Positions 1 through 5,048 of a DNA stretch of 5,652 nt are shown piece by piece (the first letter of the stretch is position 1; each line of letters starts with the position of its first letter). The notes below the pieces were generated by a model. The model did no database searches, was not told where the DNA came from, and worked only from the letters and a program-made list of their open reading frames with translations. Source of the DNA: an uncultured Collinsella sp. (lineage in GTDB: Bacteria > Actinomycetota > Coriobacteriia > Coriobacteriales > Coriobacteriaceae); the NCBI GenBank assembly GCA_902465115.1, contig CABQMC010000109.1, positions 1 through 5,652 on the forward strand. Direction: 5' to 3'. Position numbers and translations under genes: made by a program.

Positions 1-607
1 CCATGGTCTGGTAGCCGGTCAAAAAGCCCTGCACGGCGGCGCCGGCATTGTAGGGAGCCTGCGGCGCGGCAGCCGGTCCCAGCGGTGAGATCACGGCGGC
101 ACCCACAACCAGCACGATGAGCGCGATAAGCGCAGGGCCCGTAATGCGACCGAGTACGCGCGTGATGACGCCCGGGCGCAGCGTAAGCGCAAACGCGACC
201 ACAAAGAACCCGATGGCAAAGACCAGGCGAGCCGTGCCGAGCGAAACGCCCTCGGGCAGCAGTGGCACCAGCATTTCGAACGCCGTAGAACTTGTGCGCG
301 GAATGGCCAGGCACGGACCGATGGCCAGGTAGACCGCCGCGACAAAGAACTCACCAAACTTGGGGTGCACGCGGCCGGCAAGCTCGCGCGCCGTGCCGGC
401 GAGCGCGACGGCGATAAATCCCATGACGGGCAGACCGATGGCGGCAATCAAAAAGCCGATCATGGCAAGCGGCGTGGCCGTGCCGGCCTGAAGTGCCAGC
501 AACGGCGGAATGATGAGGTTACCGGCGCCAAAGAGCATCGAGAACAGCGCAATGCCGACGGTAACGACATGGTCGGAGCGCAGACCGCGCGGAGCGGATG
601 AGGCCAT
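1..607 (-). CDS. brnQ: BrnQ-type branched-chain amino acid:cation symporter, N-terminal half (cut by window edge)
   Basis: This gene encodes an inner-membrane carrier of the LIVCS family, which imports leucine, isoleucine and valine with Na+ or H+. The visible 202 residues are about half of the usual 430-450, and the frame is open through base 1. The family signature GIALFSMLFGAGNLIIPP is at residues 18-35. A second conserved block, IGPCLAIPRTSSTAFEM, is at 96-112, and GFLTGYQTM at 194-202 matches the stretch that follows the first membrane half. Hydrophobic segments lie near 16-40, 46-70, 86-103, 127-143 and 156-175. The ATG at 607-605 has AAAGGTG five bases upstream. It follows the terminator of the selenium gene cluster by about 24 bases, so it is probably a separate transcription unit with no functional link to selenium. 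The family call is firm. The exact substrate is not shown by the sequence. Confidence 0.93.
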   Translation of the reverse strand, partial: MASSAPRGLRSDHVVTVGIALFSMLFGAGNLIIPPLLALQAGTATPLAMIGFLIAAIGLPVMGFIAVALAGTARELAGRVHPKFGEFFVAAVYLAIGPCLAIPRTSSTAFEMLVPLLPEGVSLGTARLVFAIGFFVVAFALTLRPGVITRVLGRITGPALIALIVLVVGAAVISPLGPAAAPQAPYNAGAAVQGFLTGYQTM

Positions 608-630
608 GAGAGCACCTTTCGGGTCGAAAC

Positions 631-660
631 AAAAACGGGACGGGCAAAAGGCCCGTCCCG
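631..660 (-). terminator. Intrinsic terminator of the selenium gene cluster
   Basis: Read on the minus strand, a perfect 10-bp stem (CGGGACGGGC pairing with GCCCGTCCCG, bases 660-651 and 645-636) closes a five-base loop CTTTT. It is followed at once by TTTTT (635-631) and then GTTT. It begins 23 bases after the TAA of the cysteine desulfurase gene and points the same way, so it should end that operon. The plus-strand side has no T run, so it is unidirectional. The T tract ends only about 23 bases before the brnQ start codon, so it could also act on brnQ transcripts that start upstream. Confidence 0.9.
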
Positions 661-662
661 CA

Positions 663-668
663 AGTATA
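663..668 (-). promoter_or_regulatory. Candidate -10 box (TATACT) for brnQ
   Basis: On the minus strand, TTTATACTTG lies just after the desulfurase stop and before the terminator hairpin. TATACT is a good -10 hexamer (TANNNT), but no convincing -35 sits 16-18 bases upstream (CCTGTT at 17). If it is used, the transcript would begin at or within the hairpin, leaving only a short leader before brnQ. The alternative is that brnQ is served by read-through or by a promoter inside the desulfurase gene. This is an inference from a short motif. Confidence 0.3.
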
Positions 669-683
669 AACGGTCTAGCAGCT

Positions 684-1823
684 TTAACAGGCTAAATCGC
701 ACAGAGCATCGATAGCCGTGTCGACTTCCTCGTCCGTGTTGAAAGACCCAAACGAGAAGCGAACAACACCCTGGCGCTCGGTCCCGAGCGCGAGGTGCAT
801 GAGCGGAGCGCAATGGGCGCCGGGGCGCGTCGCAATCCCCCACCCTTGCATGAGCGCGTCCGAGATCTCGGCAGAGTCGATATCACCCACGTTAAGTGAA
901 ACGATCGCCGAGCGCACGGGCTGGTCAAACGCACCGTAGAGCTTAATCCCCGGAATCTCGCGCACACCGGCAAGGAAGCGCTCTGCAAGCGAGCGCTCAT
1001 GCGCCGCAATCGCCTCGACCCCACCCTGAGCCTCGATAAAGTCGAGACCAGCGGAAAGGCCCGCGATGCCATGGCCGTTGAGCGTACCCGCCTCAAGGCG
1101 CGTGGGCCACTCAAGCGGCTGCAGCGCATCGAAGCTGTGCACACCCGTGCCGCCCATGGCCCACGGAGCCACGTCAATGCCCTCCGCCACGGCCAGGCCG
1201 CCGGTCCCTTGCGGACCCATGAGCCCCTTGTGGCCGGTAAAGCACACCACGTCGAGCCCCATGGCGCGCATATCGATATGCGCCGTGCCTGCAGACTGTG
1301 AGGCATCGACGATCGCAAGCGCGCCGACAGCATGGGCCATGGCAGCTACGCGTGCAATGTCGACCGCGTTGCCGGTCACATTGGAGGCGTGCGTCACCAC
1401 CACGGCACGCGTACCGGGCGTGACCAACCGCTCGAGCTCGTCGTAGTCGAGCACGCCGCTCGCATCGCAACCCGCATGCTCAACTGTCACACCCTGCTCC
1501 GTCGCCAAGCGATTAAGCGGACGTAGCACAGAGTTGTGCTCGAGCGCCGTCGTGACCACACGGTCGCCGGGGCGCACCACGCCATTGATGGCGGTGTTGA
1601 GCGCCGCCGTAGAGTTGGGCGTAAAGCACACATGGTCCGCCCTCGGGCAACCAAAAAGGCGCGCAAGCTTGGCGCGGCAGCCATGGATGGTGCGCGCCGC
1701 ATCGAGGGCACCCGACGTGGCGCCGCGCCCGGCATTGCCGAGCGAGCACATCGCCTGCGTCACGGCATCGATGACCGTCTGCGGCTTATGCATGGTCGTC
1801 GCCGCGTTATCCAGGTAGATCAT
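684..1823 (-). CDS. Cysteine desulfurase / aminotransferase class V of the selenium cluster (EF2568-like)
   Basis: This is a 379-aa PLP enzyme of the class V aminotransferase fold, cysteine desulfurase type. It is expected to release sulfur from cysteine, or selenium from selenocysteine, as an enzyme-bound persulfide or perselenide. Motifs: N-terminal YLDNAATT (3-10); EHNSV with the PLP-stacking His96; THASNVTGNAV (144-154); DASQSAG with Asp173 and Gln176; the PLP lysine Lys199 in FTGHKG; and the catalytic Cys338 in RPGAHCAP, a short loop like those of SufS-type enzymes. A Cys375-x3-Cys379 pair ends the protein. The ATG at 1823 was chosen because it overlaps the previous TGA as ATGA and has GGGAGG seven bases upstream. 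An in-frame GTG at 1838 only covers that ribosome site. The family is the one known beside selD and yedF in orphan-SelD and Se-hydroxylase loci. Whether the true donor is Cys or Sec is not visible. The terminator follows 23 bases downstream. Confidence 0.93.
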   Translation of the reverse strand: MIYLDNAATTMHKPQTVIDAVTQAMCSLGNAGRGATSGALDAARTIHGCRAKLARLFGCPRADHVCFTPNSTAALNTAINGVVRPGDRVVTTALEHNSVLRPLNRLATEQGVTVEHAGCDASGVLDYDELERLVTPGTRAVVVTHASNVTGNAVDIARVAAMAHAVGALAIVDASQSAGTAHIDMRAMGLDVVCFTGHKGLMGPQGTGGLAVAEGIDVAPWAMGGTGVHSFDALQPLEWPTRLEAGTLNGHGIAGLSAGLDFIEAQGGVEAIAAHERSLAERFLAGVREIPGIKLYGAFDQPVRSAIVSLNVGDIDSAEISDALMQGWGIATRPGAHCAPLMHLALGTERQGVVRFSFGSFNTDEEVDTAIDALCDLAC

Positions 1824-2071
1824 CGCACGACCTCCCACATGTCGATCACCGTAAAGCCCTCGGTGGGAACGCCCGCCGCGGCAAGCTCGCCGCGCAGCAG
1901 GTCCTCATCCGAAGGCAGCGCCTTCCACGCCAGACCGCAGCCGGCAGCGACCTCCCCGGGCACGGGAATCGTTCGCCCGGGAAGGCCGCGCTCGATGCAT
2001 AGGGTCTCGCACCCCATGGCGGCCGCCGTGGTGGGAAACGTGATGACCAGCGCCGGGCGCTTCTCCCTCAT
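1820..2071 (-). CDS. DUF3343 small protein, putative Se/S carrier
   Basis: This small soluble protein of 83 residues matches the DUF3343 (putative Se/S carrier-like) family in size, setting and motif. It has no signal peptide or membrane segment. It starts MREKRPALVITFPTT and has Cys21 and Cys25 in a CETLC segment. The conserved-looking core, IPVPGEVAAGCGLAWKA (35-51), carries Cys45 in a GCGLA turn, a likely site for carrying persulfide or perselenide. The ATG at 2071 is preferred because GGAG lies five bases upstream. The longer frame to 2104 would overlap the yedF stop and adds residues with no family look. It sits 19 bases after yedF and overlaps the desulfurase start by four bases, so it may pass selenium between those two. 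The biochemical role of the family is not established as far as I know, and the carrier role is inferred. Confidence 0.85.
   Translation of the reverse strand: MREKRPALVITFPTTAAAMGCETLCIERGLPGRTIPVPGEVAAGCGLAWKALPSDEDLLRGELAAAGVPTEGFTVIDMWEVVR
1831..1836 (-). promoter_or_regulatory. Ribosome binding site deciding the desulfurase start
   Basis: GGGAGG lies seven bases before the ATG at 1823-1821, inside the last codons of the DUF3343 gene. It supports the inner ATG over the in-frame GTG at 1838-1836, which lies within the site itself. With the ATGA overlap it implies translational coupling of the two genes. Confidence 0.85.
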
Positions 2072-2076
2072 GGCAA

Positions 2077-2080
2077 CTCC
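2077..2080 (-). promoter_or_regulatory. Ribosome binding site deciding the DUF3343 start
   Basis: GGAG sits five bases before the ATG at 2071-2069, in the 19-base gap after the yedF stop. No comparable site precedes the start of the longer frame at 2104. Confidence 0.7.
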
Positions 2081-2090
2081 AACCAATACG

Positions 2091-2717
2091 CTACGGGCGC
2101 ACAACGCGCACGGCCTGCTCCATCTTCTCCACGATCACGTACATGTTCGTGACCTCGCCCACGGCAAGCTGGTCCTTAATGCCATAGTGGTCGAGGCAGG
2201 TGCCACAGGTAAGGATCTCGACGCCCTGCTCGGCCAGGCCCTTCAGGTCGTCGAGCACCGGAGAGCCCTCGACGGTGAGCTTGGCGCCGCCGTTGTAGAA
2301 CAGCATGGTCGTGGGCAGCTCCTCCTGCTGCGTCACGGCAAAGATGAAGGCCTTCATGAGCTTGTGGCCCAGCTCGTCGTCGCCGCGGCCCATGCAGTCG
2401 GTGTAGACGGAAATGACGAGCTTGCCCTTGCCGGCGCTGGCATCACAGAAGGCAGCGCCATCCTGCACGGGATCAGCCACGGCAACGGCGCCAGAGGTCG
2501 CCACGGTCACGTGCCACTCGGCGTCAGAAACTTTCTCGACTGAGGCCGTGCAGCCCTTCTCCTGCGCCATCTTGGAGATGTTCTTGACGGCGGTCTCGTT
2601 GTCGACCGAGGTCACGACGGCGCCCTCGCCATCGAGCTGCTTGAGGGCCTTGAGCGTCTTGACGACGGGCAGCGGGCAGGCATCGCCCATGGCATTGACT
2701 TCAATCTTGGTAGACAT
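2091..2717 (-). CDS. yedF: Selenium metabolism protein YedF (TusA domain plus DsrE-like domain)
   Basis: This is a 208-aa two-domain protein found beside selD in many selenium-using bacteria. Residues 4-75 form a TusA/SirA-like domain with the Cys-Pro-x-Pro motif at Cys14 (DACPLPVV), the residue that carries sulfur as persulfide in TusA. After a short Ala/Val-rich linker, residues about 98-208 form a DsrE/F-like domain. That domain contains DCMGRGDDELGHKLMKAF (107-124) and Cys171-Gly-Thr-Cys174 (TCGTCLDHYG), a dithiol that could bind or reduce selenium. The ATG at 2717 is chosen over one at 2756 because GAAAGGA lies six bases upstream and the TusA domain begins directly after it. It is 57 bases after selD, the widest gap in the cluster. 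Selenium delivery to SelD is the likely role, inferred from neighbours and domains. Confidence 0.94.
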   Translation of the reverse strand: MSTKIEVNAMGDACPLPVVKTLKALKQLDGEGAVVTSVDNETAVKNISKMAQEKGCTASVEKVSDAEWHVTVATSGAVAVADPVQDGAAFCDASAGKGKLVISVYTDCMGRGDDELGHKLMKAFIFAVTQQEELPTTMLFYNGGAKLTVEGSPVLDDLKGLAEQGVEILTCGTCLDHYGIKDQLAVGEVTNMYVIVEKMEQAVRVVRP

Positions 2718-2774
2718 AGCTTTTCCTTTCGAATAAATCGTTTTAGAACGGTACATGGCTCAATAAACGTGTCG
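2718..2774. other. AT-richer gap between selD and yedF
   Basis: This 57-base spacer is the longest gap inside the cluster and is clearly richer in A and T than its surroundings. It holds the yedF ribosome site. A TTGAGC followed by weak -10-like matches could be an internal promoter, but the spacing and hexamers are poor. A 4-bp inverted repeat (CGTT/AACG near 2739-2750) is too short to be a terminator. I see no other structure. Confidence 0.4.
2724..2730 (-). promoter_or_regulatory. Ribosome binding site deciding the yedF start
   Basis: GAAAGGA ends six bases before the ATG at 2717-2715. The upstream in-frame ATG at 2756-2754 has no purine-rich site before it, and its extra 13 residues (MYRSKTIYSKGKA) do not belong to the TusA fold. 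Confidence 0.8.
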
Positions 2775-3824
2775 TTAACGGAAAACGCGGACGGCAGGAC
2801 CGCCCGGCTCCGCCTCGCACACGCGCCCAACAACGGCGGCAACGCGCCCCTCGGCATGTAAACGACGCGCAAGCTCATCCACATCCGCCGCGGGCGCCGC
2901 AACAAGCAAACCGCCCGAAGTCTGTGGATCGTACAGCGCATCGAGCATGCCCGGCTCCAGGTCCTCGTCGGCAGCCACGCGCAGGCCAAAGAAGTCCTGG
3001 TTGCGGTAGGAGCCCGCGGGGATAATGCCCAGACGCGCCATGTCAAGCACTTGATCAAAGAGCGGCACCGCTCCCGACGCAAGCTCAATCTGCACGCCCG
3101 AGCCCTCGGCCATCTCGCATGCGTGCCCGATCAGGCCAAAGCCCGTAATGTCGGTACAGCCGTGAAGCTCGAGTCCCTCGGCCAGACGAATCGGGGCCTC
3201 GTTGAGGGTGCGCATCGAGTCAAACATGGCTGCGGCCTCGTCCTGCTCGATGAGCTCGCCCTTAATGGCCGTGGTGATGATGCCCGAGCCGACCGCCTTG
3301 GTCAGCAGCAGAACATCGCCCACGTGCGCGCCGCTGTTGGCGAGCATGCGGTCGAGTGGCACAAAACCGCTCACGGACAGGCCGTACTTGGGCTCGTCGT
3401 CGTTGATGGTGTGGCCGCCCGCGATGGAGCAACCCGCCTCGACGCACTTGTCGGCGCCGCCCGCCAGAATCTGACCTGCGACCTCGACGCCCAGGCAACT
3501 GGGAATGCACAGCAGGTTCATGGCATGGCTCGGCCGCCCGCCCATGGCATAGATATCCGACAGCGAGTTGGCCGCGGCAATCTGGCCAAACAGAAACGGG
3601 TCGTCGACCATCGGCGGGAAGAAGTCAATGGACTGCACGAGCCCCAGGTTCTCCCCTACGCGGAAGACGCTCGCATCGTCGGAGGTATCGAACCCCACGA
3701 GCAAGTTGTCGTTATGCACATTGGGTAAATCGCCCAGGACCTGGGCGAGGGCTCCAGGAGCCAACTTAGCGGCTCAACCGCTCGCGGCCGTCATGGACGT
3801 GAGCCTCATGGTGTCCTTAGCCAT
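2775..3824 (-). CDS. selD: Selenide, water dikinase (selenophosphate synthetase), Sec-containing, read through an in-frame TGA
   Basis: SelD makes selenophosphate from selenide and ATP, the selenium donor for Sec-tRNA and for other selenium products. The full product is 349 residues, of usual family length. It starts MAKDTM at the ATG 3824-3822 and reads TAASG, then TGA (codon 17), then AAKLAPG. Codon 17 is the known catalytic Cys/Sec position of E. coli SelD, and Lys20, the essential lysine, follows at the right spacing. Further family marks are TSDDA (47-51, nucleotide and metal Asp), QSIDFF with Asp67, LSDIYAMGG (88-96), AGGHT (135-139), DITGFGL (225-231) and PQTSGGLL (300-307). The start has GGAAGGGGG five bases upstream and lies inside the 3' end of the glycosyltransferase gene (8-nt overlap, ATGGCTAA), implying coupled translation. 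A start at TTG 3764 would remove the catalytic residue and is rejected. The intact frame on both sides argues against a pseudogene. Confidence 0.96.
3731..3747 (-). promoter_or_regulatory. Candidate bacterial SECIS hairpin downstream of the selD UGA
   Basis: On the mRNA strand CGCCCAG pairs perfectly with CUGGGCG around a GUC apex, and its loop lies 33 bases after the UGA. Bacterial SECIS elements, as I recall the consensus, need a short stem, an apical loop with G in its first two bases and roughly 16-37 bases from the UGA, and this fits. A second perfect small hairpin (3750-3762, 5-bp stem, CUG loop) lies between the two and may stack on it. The stem also encodes the conserved AQVLG residues, so part of the symmetry could come from the protein. 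Confidence 0.6.
3774..3776 (-). other. selD: UGA selenocysteine codon (Sec17) of selD
   Basis: The TGA is in frame between SG and AAKLAPG. The frame continues 332 codons to the next stop with full SelD conservation on both sides. Many bacterial SelD proteins carry Sec or Cys at exactly this residue, three before the catalytic lysine. Reading it as Sec requires SelA, SelB and tRNA-Sec elsewhere in the genome, which the window cannot show. Confidence 0.93.
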
Positions 3825-5034
3825 ACGAACCCCCTTCCAACAAATCAACGACTTTAAGTATACGCGCCAGGCACGCTTTCCAAGAGACCGCCGACGGCTC
3901 GAACGTCGAAGGCGGCGCCGCAAGCGCCCGCGCGATAGCATCTGCCAGTGCGCGCTCAAACAACGGAAGATCGGCCGCCACGGGCGTGTCGACATCCGTC
4001 ATACGCGGCGACGCCACCCACGTCACGGGAGCACCGGGAAGCATCGCCTCCATCCAGGGACGAACGCCGGGCAAATCGGTCGCCACAACTTTGCAGCCGC
4101 ACGCGAGGGCCTCGATCGTCACGAGCGGCAGACCCTCGTAAAACGAAGGCAGCACAAAGACGTCGGAACTGCGGTAGGCACGCACGAGCCCATCGCTATC
4201 CAGGCGCCCCGCCAGCGTCACCGGCACATTCGAGGCCGCGGTCAAGCGCTCGATACGCGCGTACTCGGCATCGTCCCCGCGGCCGCCCACAAGTACCAAG
4301 CCAGATGGGCGGACGCCATCGTCAATCGGCAATGACACGGCTCGAACCAGCGACTCGACGCCCTTTTTAAAGCAAATCTTGCCCACGTACGCAAGCGATC
4401 CCGGCTGCCTCGCCACGTTTGCGTCGCGGCAGAAGACGCGATGGTCGTAGCCCGTCCCAATCACGTGGATGCGATCGGCATCGACGCCGCACACCAGGCC
4501 AATCTGCTCAGCCTGCTCAGCATGGAGCGCAAAGACGGCATCGAGCCGACGAACCGCACTTACGATGCGATCGCGTTCGAGCGCATGCGAACGCAGCTGG
4601 CGCAGGTCGGTCGAATGGCACACGGCAACAACCGGCACGCCCCGGACGCACTCGCGCGCCAATGCGGTCACCAGATATAGGTGATGGCAGAGCACCAGAT
4701 CGGGCCGAAACTCAGCCACCGCCCGATCGATCGCAGCAGCAAATGCCCGCTCAAATGCCTTGAGCATCGAAGGCGTCAGGTCACGATAGCGCGTGGAGGG
4801 ATAGGGCATGACATCGGACATGCCGCAGATGGGAAACGGCAGCTCGGGCGACTCGAACGGTACGGCAAACACGGCAGCACGCCGGTCCAGCTCGCCTTGG
4901 GTATCACCCGGTGCCGCGCCGCAAAGCACGGCGGCGCGATGCCCCATCTCGATCTGCTCACGCACGAGCGCTGCAAGGTAGGTGCCGCTGCCGGTGCTAT
5001 CTGGTTTTTGTGCCGAGATATTGAGGATGCGCAT
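3817..5034 (-). CDS. GT4-type glycosyltransferase in the selenium cluster, acceptor unknown
   Basis: This is a 405-aa soluble GT-B fold enzyme, retaining GT4 type, that transfers sugar from a nucleotide sugar to an unknown acceptor. The N-terminal domain (1 to about 195) opens with RILNISAQKPDSTGSGTYL, including the glycine-rich acceptor-side loop (15-20). It also has GMSDVMPYPSTRY (71-83) and DLVLCHHLYLVTA (112-124). The C-terminal domain has VGKICFKKGVESLV (218-230, with lysines for the donor phosphates), LAGR (274-277) and the E-x7-E motif Glu300 to Glu308 in FYEGLPLVTIEAL. No signal peptide or membrane segment is visible. The ATG at 5034 is preferred because the Arg-rich 46-residue extension to 5172 would overlap the activase gene. 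The ribosome site is weak (AGGGG about 12 bases upstream). It lies 14 bases after the activase and overlaps selD by 8 nt. A SenB-like selenosugar role is possible but unproven. A plain cell-envelope GT is the alternative. Confidence 0.88.
   Translation of the reverse strand: MRILNISAQKPDSTGSGTYLAALVREQIEMGHRAAVLCGAAPGDTQGELDRRAAVFAVPFESPELPFPICGMSDVMPYPSTRYRDLTPSMLKAFERAFAAAIDRAVAEFRPDLVLCHHLYLVTALARECVRGVPVVAVCHSTDLRQLRSHALERDRIVSAVRRLDAVFALHAEQAEQIGLVCGVDADRIHVIGTGYDHRVFCRDANVARQPGSLAYVGKICFKKGVESLVRAVSLPIDDGVRPSGLVLVGGRGDDAEYARIERLTAASNVPVTLAGRLDSDGLVRAYRSSDVFVLPSFYEGLPLVTIEALACGCKVVATDLPGVRPWMEAMLPGAPVTWVASPRMTDVDTPVAADLPLFERALADAIARALAAPPSTFEPSAVSWKACLARILKVVDLLEGGSYG
3830..3838 (-). promoter_or_regulatory. 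Ribosome binding site for selD inside the glycosyltransferase 3' end
   Basis: GGAAGGGGG ends five bases before the selD ATG at 3824-3822 and encodes the Glu-Gly-Gly of the glycosyltransferase C terminus. It supports an upstream start that includes codon 17 TGA and so backs the selenoprotein reading. Confidence 0.8.
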
Positions 5035-5048
5035 GTCGCGGTACACCC

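Noticed and set aside
1536..2543. A 335-codon open frame on the plus strand
   Set aside because: It is antisense to the desulfurase, DUF3343 and yedF genes. It is rich in Arg, His and Ala with no recognisable domain, as expected for a high-GC shadow frame.
3750..3762. The nearer 13-base hairpin as the main SECIS
   Set aside because: Its loop is CUG without G in the first two positions and its stem is only 5 bp. The 17-base hairpin at 3731-3747 fits better, so this one is kept only as a possible helper.
2775..3776. selD as a pseudogene broken by a nonsense codon
   Set aside because: The stop is TGA exactly at the Cys/Sec17 position, and both flanks keep full SelD conservation. This points to Sec insertion, not decay.
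3774..3995. A separate 73-codon gene on the minus strand ending at the TGA
   Set aside because: Its last 16 codons are the SelD N terminus. The rest is an out-of-frame shadow of the glycosyltransferase gene.
3568..4335. A 255-codon open frame on the plus strand across selD and the glycosyltransferase
   Set aside because: It is low-complexity, Arg-rich and antisense to two well-supported genes, and it has no domain.
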